This document shows, piece after piece, positions 55,783-63,904 of a stretch of 64,000 bases of DNA. The notes below the pieces were generated by a model. That model was given only the letters and a program-made list of their open reading frames with translations, made no database searches and had not been told where the DNA came from. Where the stretch lies: assembly GCA_018372435.1 (NCBI GenBank), contig JAHAJA010000008.1, forward strand, positions 98,746-162,745. The letters run 5' to 3'. Each line of letters opens with the position of its first letter. Positions within the stretch are counted from its first letter, which is position 1. The DNA is from Clostridiales bacterium. GTDB lineage: Bacteria; Bacillota; Clostridia; Lachnospirales; Lachnospiraceae. The translations under genes were made by a program, and so were the position numbers.

Positions 55783-56640
55783 TTACAATTCTAATAGATA
55801 CTTTCGTACTCCACTTAGCATAATTCCCTTTGTTAATTCTTCTATATCAATCTTATCAATAATCGGTAGCTGCTTTCTTAATTCTTCAAGATGGTACCCT
55901 TCTTTTAATAATATGAACTTTCCAATGCGCAGTTTTAAAGCTTTTTGAGGGCAATTGTAAAAACACCGCAAACAAAGGTGACATGTATTCTTAAAATGTG
56001 GCCTATTACTCTCCAAAGTAATATTATCTGCTGGACAGCTTCTACTGCATTTACCACAACCATTGCATGTACTATCCACTTTAATATATCTTCCTAATAA
56101 TTTAGCTGCTGGTTTTTCAATCTCACCCATTCTTGAAAAACATCTATTAAGCAGATTCGGTTTGGTTCTTAATCTAACACCAGAAGACACATCACGAATA
56201 ATTTCTTTAACTTTACTTGGTAACACATCTAACAACATAAGCGATATAGAATCTGGAATAGCCACCACCCAATTTGATGGCATAACTATCATCTTCTCAT
56301 ATGTAACTTCATAACCTCGTCTCTCTAACTTTCTGATAGTGCTAATTCTACAAGCTTTATTAGGGAAGACCTCACCACCTCCTGAAACCGATATGACAGT
56401 GGTCTGAATCTTATCTACCATCTCCAAATTATCAATCCATCTATACACAGAATCAGGTGCATTAAATGCGTGAACCGGAAAAAGTAGAATAAGTCGGTCA
56501 AAGATTAAATCTTTTATATGTATGCCAGTTGTTATAACTTCAAGCTCCGTCAAAATTCCTTGTTCTTTTAATGTATCTGCCATACATTCTGCAACAATTT
56601 TTGTTCCTCCAGTTCCTGTATAATAAGCGATACGATACAT
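55783..56640 (-). CDS. EFR1-family ferredoxin/flavodoxin-like protein
   Basis: A protein of about 285 aa. The first 160 residues resemble a flavodoxin fold (YYTGTGGTK phosphate loop, LLFPVHAFNAPDSV, VSVSGGGE). Residues about 188-240 carry two 4Fe-4S motifs, CNGCGKCSRSCPADN and CHLCLRCFYNCPQKA. The EFR1 family combines flavin and ferredoxin domains; it probably moves electrons in anaerobic metabolism. ATG at 56640 is preferred because flavodoxin folds begin there; a GTG 11 codons earlier has no good site. Confidence 0.85.
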   Translation of the reverse strand: MYRIAYYTGTGGTKIVAECMADTLKEQGILTELEVITTGIHIKDLIFDRLILLFPVHAFNAPDSVYRWIDNLEMVDKIQTTVISVSGGGEVFPNKACRISTIRKLERRGYEVTYEKMIVMPSNWVVAIPDSISLMLLDVLPSKVKEIIRDVSSGVRLRTKPNLLNRCFSRMGEIEKPAAKLLGRYIKVDSTCNGCGKCSRSCPADNITLESNRPHFKNTCHLCLRCFYNCPQKALKLRIGKFILLKEGYHLEELRKQLPIIDKIDIEELTKGIMLSGVRKYLLEL

Positions 56641-56743
56641 AAATTTTTCTTGTTCCAAAGTCGATTTCCCCACAATTAATTAATATATTTTTCGTTCTAT
56701 TATATACCAATTGCCTTTTTCTGTAAAGTATTCTCTATCAAGC

Positions 56744-56772
56744 AAAAAAGCCGCTCTCACGAGCGACCTTTT
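56744..56772 (+). terminator. Hairpin between EFR1 gene and tRNA remnant
   Basis: GCCGCTC and GAGCGAC pair (one wobble) over a 4-nt loop, with A- and T-runs on opposite sides. It may be the original terminator of the tRNA-Thr gene (minus strand: TTTTTTG follows), which would support that this side is the chromosomal flank. Confidence 0.6.
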
Positions 56773-56817
56773 CTTCTTCCATATTCACAAACACTTGCAA
56801 ATACTAGGTTTTCATAG

Positions 56818-56858
56818 AGCTGAAAAAGGGACTTGAACCCTCGACCCCTTCATTACGA
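56818..56858 (-). other. 3' half of a tRNA-Thr(CGU) gene: probable attachment-site scar
   Basis: On the minus strand this reads TCGTAA (anticodon loop, CGT at 56855-56857), TGAAG (anticodon stem), GGGTC, GAGGG-TTCAAGT-CCCTT (T arm) and TTTCAGC (acceptor) plus a discriminator. The 5' half of a tRNA is absent: the sequence upstream (56859 onward) does not form a D arm or acceptor strand. The break falls in the anticodon loop, a usual crossover point of integrases. The downstream flank lies to the left, so the inserted element should extend to the right. No functional tRNA can come from this copy. Confidence 0.75.
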
Positions 56859-57014
56859 GCGCCCCTCCAAGGATTTTGCATCGTTTAGTATGGTGTGGAA
56901 AAGTGGCGTAGTTAGTAGGGTTGAAGGGGATGTAGCGCATTTTTTGTTTGGTGGTGTTTGGTAGGGTTTTGAGGTTTGATAGACAAATGTTAATCATATT
57001 TATTACTATGTTTA

Positions 57015-58367
57015 TTATACTTTAAATACAGATAATATATCTTTAAGATACAGCTGTTGTAATTCTACTTCATCTAATTGATTAAAATAATAGGTATAAA
57101 AATGTTCATAATCATCATCTTCATCAAATGTCTTACCAATATCCATATTAAACATTAAATCTATAAATCTATTTTTTGTATAAGCAGAGAAATTATTCGT
57201 CCTTTTACTATTAAAATTACGAAAATAAGAGAATCTAAATAGTCTATTGCGCTTCTTCTTATCAGATACGTAAATTAATATATTTTTTGCTAAGAACTTG
57301 TCTAAATTCACTAAAACATCTTTATTATTAATTTGATTATAATTTTCTATCAATCCAAAGCAAATTGGCTTATCATTATGTTCTATATTATTTTCTACCT
57401 GGCTACTTATCTTTTGTGTACGTTTTATAATAATATTTCTACATGTTAGTATAGAAAGGCGCTCTTCTAATTTATCAAAATTTTTATTTTGCTGATAATC
57501 TTTAAAAGTACTAATTATCTTCTTACACTCTTTATTATATTTAGATTGAGTAATTCCTATATTTAGATTTATTTTATAATCACCTTTACTATCATCAATA
57601 ATTTCTTCTCTTGTAAACAAATAACCTAGATAATTAAATTGTGTTTTTGTGTCTAAACGTTGAATAATAGACTTTTCATTTCTTACCAGACTATTCTTTT
57701 CTAATAAGTCATCAATTTTAGTAGTAATATCATCTAATTCAATGTCTGTTAATTTTCCATTAAGTATTATAATTATATCATCAACATATCTTGAATAAAA
57801 CGCTATATTTTGTGATATTCTCTTTAATTCCCAATCTAAATTTTCCATAAAAATTTCTGCTAGAGCATTACTTATAGGCAATCCTTGACCAACTCCTTTT
57901 TTTAATTGCTGTAATGCTCTTGATATTAATAAATATTCATTGCTGCCAAGCAAACTACTTTCATTCAGTTTAGAAAATAATTTAGCTTTATTAATACTAT
58001 TAAAAAAATCTTTAATATCTAGTTTTATTAATGTTAAAGGTAAACAATCAGATAATATATTTATCAATTTCTTTATTTCATTTTGTCTATTTTTATAATT
58101 AATTTTATATTTGTATTGTATATGATCTTTTAGTACATTTAAGATAACTCTATCACGAATAGTTGCCAGATAAACTTTCCGATTATTAACTGTGTTAATT
58201 TTTTTGTAAGATGTAAAATGAAATGTACCATTATTATATTTCTTTATTACGTTTTGAAATGTTTCAATATATTGTTTATTAAACTTAGCTGTATTAATTC
58301 TGTCATTTCCTGGTAACAATTTGTATTTTAATATGTTATAATGATTTTGTAATAATTTTTCATTCAT
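57015..58367 (-). CDS. Defence-type reverse transcriptase with intact YVDD
   Basis: An RT-family protein of about 450 aa. Motif A is KLDIKDFFNSI (Asp117), motif B GVGQGLPISNALAE (159-171), motif C YSRYVDDIII (194-197), then FNYLGYLF. The 200-residue C-terminal part is helical and Lys/Asn-rich. There is no maturase, HNH or integrase domain, so it is not a group II intron enzyme; it looks like the UG/DRT anti-phage RT class, with a Drt3a-like pattern possible. The start at 58367 has AAAGGTGA upstream. The divergent RT-like gene begins 201 bp away, across a structured gap. Very low G+C. Confidence 0.8.
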   Translation of the reverse strand: MNEKLLQNHYNILKYKLLPGNDRINTAKFNKQYIETFQNVIKKYNNGTFHFTSYKKINTVNNRKVYLATIRDRVILNVLKDHIQYKYKINYKNRQNEIKKLINILSDCLPLTLIKLDIKDFFNSINKAKLFSKLNESSLLGSNEYLLISRALQQLKKGVGQGLPISNALAEIFMENLDWELKRISQNIAFYSRYVDDIIIILNGKLTDIELDDITTKIDDLLEKNSLVRNEKSIIQRLDTKTQFNYLGYLFTREEIIDDSKGDYKINLNIGITQSKYNKECKKIISTFKDYQQNKNFDKLEERLSILTCRNIIIKRTQKISSQVENNIEHNDKPICFGLIENYNQINNKDVLVNLDKFLAKNILIYVSDKKKRNRLFRFSYFRNFNSKRTNNFSAYTKNRFIDLMFNMDIGKTFDEDDDYEHFYTYYFNQLDEVELQQLYLKDILSVFKV

Positions 58368-58380
58368 CAAATCACCTTTC

Positions 58381-58497
58381 ATTGCGGCATAAAACCAAAT
58401 TGTGTAAAGCCTTCATCTTTTATAATTAATAAGATGAAAGGTAAAAATTAAAATAATGCTATGTAGATAGAAAAAACATTGCATTTGATGCCGCAGT
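58381..58497. ncRNA. Structured intergenic element between the two RT genes (candidate template/guide RNA)
   Basis: TGCGGCAT (58383-58390) and ATGCCGCA (58488-58495) are perfect inverse complements closing about 115 nt, extended by two pairs on plus RNA. Inside is a hairpin of about 10 pairs (CCTTCATCTT 58410-58419 with AAGATGAAAGG 58431-58441). The TGCGGC words stand out in DNA of about 25 percent G+C. Closed-end RNAs of this kind accompany retrons and DRT systems. Strand and function are not established; a promoter/operator palindrome is the alternative. Confidence 0.45.
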
Positions 58498-58567
58498 TAT
58501 ATTTTAACATTAATTCTATTAATTGTAAATATGCGAATAATATTTATAAAATAAAGGAGTATAAATT

Positions 58568-60463
58568 ATGATTAAGACTGATTTTTTTATTGGAAGTATA
58601 TCATCACTATCAAACTCAATCTTTTTATTCAATGATGAGGATCTTAAAACCTTCATAGAAAGTTTAGATTCATCTAAAAGTAGTGAACTTAAAATCATTA
58701 CACAACCTTTAAAATATACCACAAAAGAAGATAATGGGGACTCACTTGAACATTCGATACTACACCCATTATCTCAAATATATTTATATTCATTTTTTTT
58801 AAAAAATTCATTTAAATTTCAGAATTATTTTGAATTAAATAAAATATATGCTTTATACAATAATCACCAATATGATACATCAAATTGGACCTTATTATGT
58901 AATTATTTTAATACTCAATTGACATTAGGTAGTAAGATAATAGACTATTGTTATAAATCTTTTAATAATAATCCTATAAATAATTATCTAAATAAACTTG
59001 AACGTAAATATGCTCAAGTTGATTCTTTAGAATATATTTCTTACAAAGAACATTTATATACTCATTCAATAGATTGGGCATATTTGGGTGATCGCGAAAT
59101 TGCAAAAAAATATCTAGCATACAAAAAAAGGTTTTCTAGTCAACTAGACTCTTTAATTCAAAAAACTAATTACAATGAAACTAATGGAATAATAAATGGA
59201 AATTCTGTTTCGGATATAATTGGAGAATTAGTCCTAACTCGTATTGATAGACTAGTATATGATGAATTAAAATCAAAAAATTTGTCTTATAAAAATAATT
59301 ATGAAATAGTAAGAGATGGAGAGTATATATATATTTTTGCTTTACAAACAGAGCAAATTAATATTATCAAAGAAGCTATTTATAAACATGCTCGATTATA
59401 TCGTTTAAATTTAACAGATAATCATGTATCTAATGCAAAAAAACCATTTATAGCTAATGTTATCTGGGAAACTACAGTAAATAATCTAGCTGACTCAGTA
59501 TTTACTATTATAAGCGATATAAATAATTATAAAAAAGAATCTGCTTCTTTTTCATTTTCGGATATTCTTATTGAACTTAAATCCTTAATTCTAAAAAATA
59601 ATTATGAATATACTATTATACCCTACTTTTTAAAAAGTGAATTAAAAAAAATAGTAAATTCCATAACTCAATTGAATCAATCTGCTTATTCTATTAATGA
59701 TACTATTAATGAAAATAAATTTATGCCAGAACAAATTAATAAATACTATAACTTTTTATTTGATATTTGCTCTATTAACACAACTGAAACAAATATCAAC
59801 TTACTAATTGATAATATTGAATGTATCAATTCTTTTATAGGCTCATCTATATCCTTATCTCATGAAATATATAATGAAATATATGATGATGTTTTTAATA
59901 TTTATTTACAGATATTAAAGTTCAACATTAATGATTGCTGTGCACTAAGGAATGTCATACTAATTTGTTCATTTTACAACAAGGATATTCCTCAAAAATT
60001 GTTACTGAATTATTTATATTCTTCTTCTGATGAATTGAGATACTTATATGTTACTTTTTACATAAACAAAAAAAATTTACAATTTAAATATCATGACGTT
60101 TGCAATCACTTAACGAAATACTTTGAGTATCTATTAAATACCCTAGATAAAAAATGTGATCGTAATAGTAATTCTTCAGCTGATATTCCTAAATCTGCTG
60201 ATGTTGGTAATAAAGAATCCTTTGGAAATCTGTTAGGAAGATATGAATTATTATTATTACTTTCAGTTAAAGATCTCAAACTATTTCCAAAACCTCTTAT
60301 GAATAGAATTAAATATTACATAGATTTAGTAAAATTACTTAAACTAAATTTCCATTATGATAAATCATATTGTCTTTATATAACTCAAGATTCATATTCT
60401 TGGATTAATTGGAACTTAGAAAAAAATGAGCTAATTTGTCTTCTATCTAAAGTTATTATTTAA
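58568..60463 (+). CDS. RT-like protein with altered catalytic motifs (possible Drt3b-like partner)
   Basis: A 631-aa protein on plus, with AAAGGAG before the ATG. It shows the landmarks of the defence RT group. EHSILHPLSQ (61-70) resembles the fingers motif. LYTHSIDWAYLGDREIAKKY (163-182) matches the YTHSI-WA segment after motif A. NGIINGNSVSDIIGELVLTRID (206-227) matches motif B. NYEIVRDGEYIYIF (244-257) lies where YxDD is expected. The motif A position reads EYISYKEH, so the usual Asp appears replaced by Glu or lost, and motif C reads RDGE. The last 330 residues are helical and unrecognised. It may be a catalytically altered RT acting with the RT at 57015-58367. Confidence 0.65.
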   Translation: MIKTDFFIGSISSLSNSIFLFNDEDLKTFIESLDSSKSSELKIITQPLKYTTKEDNGDSLEHSILHPLSQIYLYSFFLKNSFKFQNYFELNKIYALYNNHQYDTSNWTLLCNYFNTQLTLGSKIIDYCYKSFNNNPINNYLNKLERKYAQVDSLEYISYKEHLYTHSIDWAYLGDREIAKKYLAYKKRFSSQLDSLIQKTNYNETNGIINGNSVSDIIGELVLTRIDRLVYDELKSKNLSYKNNYEIVRDGEYIYIFALQTEQINIIKEAIYKHARLYRLNLTDNHVSNAKKPFIANVIWETTVNNLADSVFTIISDINNYKKESASFSFSDILIELKSLILKNNYEYTIIPYFLKSELKKIVNSITQLNQSAYSINDTINENKFMPEQINKYYNFLFDICSINTTETNINLLIDNIECINSFIGSSISLSHEIYNEIYDDVFNIYLQILKFNINDCCALRNVILICSFYNKDIPQKLLLNYLYSSSDELRYLYVTFYINKKNLQFKYHDVCNHLTKYFEYLLNTLDKKCDRNSNSSADIPKSADVGNKESFGNLLGRYELLLLLSVKDLKLFPKPLMNRIKYYIDLVKLLKLNFHYDKSYCLYITQDSYSWINWNLEKNELICLLSKVII

Positions 60464-60581
60464 ATTTTTTATCTTATAAATAGGAAACTATATACGTTAT
60501 AACATTTTTCTACAAAACACTACCTTATATATACTACCCTATTCCAATCAAAAATAAGTTAGAGGTAATATATGTATTAAA

Positions 60582-60611
60582 TAAGCACGAACATATGTAT
60601 GTCCGTGCTTA
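60582..60611. terminator. Hairpin between the converging RT-like gene and rnlB
   Basis: TAAGCACG and CGTGCTTA form a perfect 8-bp stem with a partly complementary centre. It lies in the 157-bp convergent gap and can end transcripts from both sides; T-runs are short on each strand. Confidence 0.65.
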
Positions 60612-60620
60612 CATATAAAA

Positions 60621-60983
60621 TTATATTGCTATTCCTTTGTTGATTAATCGTACTTGTGTAATTGGTAATATTGAAAAATTCAATATTCCCGATTCCATAA
60701 GTAACTTACATGATATTTCCCTTGGTAGTGACTTCCTTGGTATTTTAACAAAGTTTATAGATTTTCCATCAATACCATAAATAGTTACTTCAACTTCTAT
60801 AAAACGTTCATCATTATTTCCTGAATGTAACAATTGATCAATGAGTATTTTCCCAACATAATTATATTCTTTACACATTTTTTCTATACCACTAATATAA
60901 CCTAAGGGAGATTCAGAAGCATACATTGTAAAAATTGCAGTATATTCATTGTATTCAATTTTAGTTACAGTATATTCTTCCAT
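60621..60983 (-). CDS. rnlB: RnlB-like antitoxin
   Basis: A protein of about 120 aa that matches E. coli RnlB in layout and key stretches. YTAIFTMYASESPLGYISGIE corresponds to the ENPLxxVxEIE region. GKILIDQLLHSGNNDERFIEV corresponds to GEILFDLLCANGPEWNRFVTL. The ending ITQVRLI corresponds to VRQVL. RnlB binds and inhibits the RnlA ribonuclease. The start at 60983 has AAAGGAGGTG 6 nt upstream, inside the end of the toxin gene; a frame 12 codons longer is unlikely. It directly follows the RnlA-like gene, 13 bp after its stop. Confidence 0.75.
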   Translation of the reverse strand: MEEYTVTKIEYNEYTAIFTMYASESPLGYISGIEKMCKEYNYVGKILIDQLLHSGNNDERFIEVEVTIYGIDGKSINFVKIPRKSLPREISCKLLMESGILNFSILPITQVRLINKGIAI

Positions 60984-60996
60984 AACTACACCTCCT

Positions 60997-62424
60997 TTAA
61001 AGGGAATAATATTCATCAATTATCTTTAATATATCTTTTATTATAGTATGTGCTTCATTTGTAGTATTAATCACCCTAGTTGTATCTAAATCTTCCAATG
61101 GATCATCCCAATGAAATAATACATGACGATATTGGTGAAAAAAAGCATAACATTTTTCAATATAATTAATAAACGACTCTTTCTGCTCACTATTTTTATA
61201 TTCTTGTTTTAACCTATATCTATTATTACTTTTTTTAAACACAAAAAAATTATCATGTTTTTTTGTACTCTCTCTTATAGGAATATTATTCTCCTCTAGT
61301 GCTATCTTTAATATTCCTTCTAGAGGTCTTATAGCCGGTTCAACAAGAAATGTAGCATTATATACTTCTCCATTTATTCTTAAGTTATAAACAGCCTGAT
61401 GTAAATAACTATTTAGCTTATCTGGTATTCTACCAATAGTACATGCATGTGGTAAATATTTACTAAAATCATCTTCTACAACAGTTTTATCTATTTGTAA
61501 ATTATGTACTGTATTTAAATACTCTGACACCTCATCAGTTGTTAGCAACTCAACTAAATACGTTGAAAATAAATTAAACAGTTCTTCCTTTTTGCCTTGT
61601 ATTGTTAGTTTATTCTTATCATCATAATGTATAACAGTCAAATTCTGAATTTTGGGAGTTTTGAGCGTTAATAAGAACCTTTGACCATAAGGTGCCTTGC
61701 AACTCGTTATTTTAATTTCATTATTATCTTCTTGTACTAACTCAAAAATTGCTTTTAACTCTTCTAAACAAATATTATTAGCTGTCATATCATATGGTGT
61801 TTCTTTAATACATGGACACTTTTCTAATCCTAATGCACTCTTAGCCAATTTATCTGCTAAATCATTATATTTATTATTAGTATGTGTTTTTATCTTCGTA
61901 AAATTAACTTCTAATTTATCTTTTATACTAATATAGAACTCCGCATAAGATTTTGTCCCTATTTCCCTAGCTTTCCATTCTCCTGTACACCATTTCATTA
62001 TTCCCTCATAATCATAGTAAATCATAACCTTAGGTATTATATTATCTATACAGTATTGCATTATTTTCTTCGAAGCAGCAATTTCTCCAGCTACATTCCT
62101 CATTGTCACAAGATTTTTATCACTTAATTTTTCTGAAAGATATTCTTCAATACCATTATTAATTATTACTATTCCGTATGAAAAGGCTTTTTGTCTATCA
62201 TCATAACTACCAACAATATAAGCAACAACACCATCTATGATTTCATCTTCAATACTACACGAATTATCATCTGTTACTCCTAAATAAGCTTTTGCCTCTT
62301 CCTCCGTACTAAAGCCTTTATATTCTGCTCCAGAATAACCCTTAATTTGTTTTTGGCACTCAGTCCATGTATCATATATTCCAATTTGGTAACCTTCTTT
62401 AACAGCATAAAACTTTTTAGCCAC
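60997..62424 (-). CDS. rnlA: RnlA-type HEPN ribonuclease toxin fused to viroplasmin and RNase H-like domains
   Basis: A 475-aa three-part protein. Residues 4-48 are a viroplasmin domain (FYAVKEGYQIGIYDTWTEC, YKGFSTEEEAKAYL). Residues 63-200 are RNase H-like: Glu114 (AGEIAA), Asp138 (YYDYEG), His181 and Asp191 are present, but the first catalytic Asp is Val71 (AYIVGSYDD). Residues about 215-475 match RnlA: IRPLEGILK gives Arg366 and Glu369, and FHQYRHVLFHWDD gives Arg433 and His438, the RnlA HEPN active-site set. The start is GTG at 62424, 9 nt after GGGGAGGG. RnlB follows. E. coli RnlA activity depends on RNase HI, so this fusion is suggestive. Confidence 0.8.
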   Translation of the reverse strand: MAKKFYAVKEGYQIGIYDTWTECQKQIKGYSGAEYKGFSTEEEAKAYLGVTDDNSCSIEDEIIDGVVAYIVGSYDDRQKAFSYGIVIINNGIEEYLSEKLSDKNLVTMRNVAGEIAASKKIMQYCIDNIIPKVMIYYDYEGIMKWCTGEWKAREIGTKSYAEFYISIKDKLEVNFTKIKTHTNNKYNDLADKLAKSALGLEKCPCIKETPYDMTANNICLEELKAIFELVQEDNNEIKITSCKAPYGQRFLLTLKTPKIQNLTVIHYDDKNKLTIQGKKEELFNLFSTYLVELLTTDEVSEYLNTVHNLQIDKTVVEDDFSKYLPHACTIGRIPDKLNSYLHQAVYNLRINGEVYNATFLVEPAIRPLEGILKIALEENNIPIRESTKKHDNFFVFKKSNNRYRLKQEYKNSEQKESFINYIEKCYAFFHQYRHVLFHWDDPLEDLDTTRVINTTNEAHTIIKDILKIIDEYYSL

Positions 62425-62470
62425 GAAAATTCCCTCCCCTAGAGTAATCTATTATTATATCACTTTTTTT

Positions 62471-62686
62471 CTACCTGTCAATTAATATATACGATCCTAC
62501 TTTAGTATCAGCTTTCTTTTTTGTATCATAAGAATCAACAAGGCAAAATCTAACTTTATCATTTACCTTTAGATAATGATTTGAGTTAACATCTGCCATA
62601 CTAAAATAATAACTTTCCTTCCCCTCTTTTATAAACCCAAATTTCCTATTATTATGTATATTACTTATAGTTCCTTTGTGTTCACC
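62471..62686 (-). pseudogene. Cold-shock-like domain in frame after the TPR stop codon
   Basis: The frame of the TPR gene continues past its TAA (62687-62689) for 71 codons to a TAG. The product has a cold-shock/OB-fold pattern: KGTISNIHNNRKFGFIKE, YYFSMADVN, LKVNDKVRFCLVD. There is no start codon or ribosome site for it near its beginning, so it would need readthrough, or the TAA is a recent nonsense change in a TPR-CSD fusion. It fills the otherwise empty gap before rnlA. Confidence 0.6.
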
Positions 62687-63748
62687 TTAAGAACTATACA
62701 CTATATCATACCAACTTCTTACTACCTCTTTCTCTATATTGCAATCTTTGCAAACTCTAGAATCAATAAAGTTATTAATTTGTTTGCAATCCCATCCTTC
62801 TTTATTTCTAATATTTCTTACAAAGTTAGCTTGTAACAAAGCAATCTCTTTATAACATAGTGATTGCATAAGAATAATCATATTATAGAGCATTATAACT
62901 TTCATTTTATAATTTCCCTCACAGATTGCTGATTCAGCAAAATATAATAATGCCTTATCTTTATCATCAAGTTTTAGATATAACTCTGCAATATCCTCAA
63001 ATATTTTCCAACGTTTCTTTCTCTTTAATAAATTATTGAGTTCATTAATAGCTGGCTCAATTTGACCTAATTCGCCTTTACTTTTCTCTTTTCTTTCTGT
63101 AATCCAATAATCAATATCATGATGAAAAACTTTAATAGAACTAAGAGCTTCATTACAACAATCTATACATCTATCATATGATTCTATATCATAAAGTGCT
63201 TTTGTTTTATATGAATAATACATTTCTTTTTCTGATTGATATTCTCTCATACCATGTTCATCTTCATGTTTTCCTGGTTCATCAGATAGCTTATTAACAT
63301 CAACTTTTTCTAATAATTTTAGTACCTTGTTATCTATTTTGTTTCCATTATTTTTTAGTATTTTTAGCATTTTTATTACTGTTTTATGATTAGGTGAGAA
63401 ATTCTCTTGATTCGTTATAGAACATATAAATACTGCTATTTCATACAATTTATTTATTTGAACATAATCATAGTTATCTTTTAACTTTTTAAAATATAAT
63501 TCATATAAAGACCATGCAAGTGTATCATTCATATATTTAAAAGATTTATCTTTGTTATAGTAACTTGATGCTATTGTAATTGCCTCATTAAGTTGTCCCA
63601 CTTGTTTTAGACTCTTTGCATATCTCCACCAATCCCACTTATTCATATCAGCACTATATAATTTTATATATATCTTAATTGCTAAAGTATATTTTTTCTC
63701 TTCAAATAGTTTTTTTGCTTCTTCATATAAATTTGTTATGTCCTCCAT
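62687..63748 (-). CDS. TPR-repeat protein, possibly truncated from a TPR-cold-shock fusion
   Basis: A 353-aa helical protein with tetratricopeptide-like units: EEAKKLFEEKKYTLAIKIYIKLY at the N-terminus, ALYDIESYDRCIDCCNEAL near residue 195 and IAELYLKLDDKDKALLYFAES near residue 268. The ending DCNIEKEVVRSWYDIVYSS meets a TAA and is followed in frame by a cold-shock-like domain. AAGGGATT precedes the ATG. It is the first gene of the rnlAB transcription unit, so it may act in the same system as adaptor or sensor; this is inference. Confidence 0.7.
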   Translation of the reverse strand: MEDITNLYEEAKKLFEEKKYTLAIKIYIKLYSADMNKWDWWRYAKSLKQVGQLNEAITIASSYYNKDKSFKYMNDTLAWSLYELYFKKLKDNYDYVQINKLYEIAVFICSITNQENFSPNHKTVIKMLKILKNNGNKIDNKVLKLLEKVDVNKLSDEPGKHEDEHGMREYQSEKEMYYSYKTKALYDIESYDRCIDCCNEALSSIKVFHHDIDYWITERKEKSKGELGQIEPAINELNNLLKRKKRWKIFEDIAELYLKLDDKDKALLYFAESAICEGNYKMKVIMLYNMIILMQSLCYKEIALLQANFVRNIRNKEGWDCKQINNFIDSRVCKDCNIEKEVVRSWYDIVYSS

Positions 63749-63904
63749 ACTCTAATCCCTTCTGTAATAATTTTTATTTAATAAAATTATCCTTAAATCA
63801 ATATGAATATACATATTTTCTATATTCACTATAACATATTCTACTATTAATTTCCATATCATTGTACTACTTTTGTTAATGTTAATCATTTGTTAGTCAT
63901 CCAA

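Noticed and set aside
56812..56997. Small minus-strand ORF of 61 aa
   Set aside because: Its C-terminus is the translation of the tRNA-Thr T arm (GSRVQVPFSAL type), a common artefact; no ribosome site.
57015..58367. RT as a group II intron-encoded protein
   Set aside because: It lacks maturase and endonuclease regions, and no intron domain V is next to it; the domain V seen lies at 63946-63980, about 5.5 kb away.
58381..58497. Classical retron msr-msd
   Set aside because: The layout (structure between divergent genes, no branching-G context I can verify, no typical effector) does not meet retron criteria; kept only as a candidate RNA.
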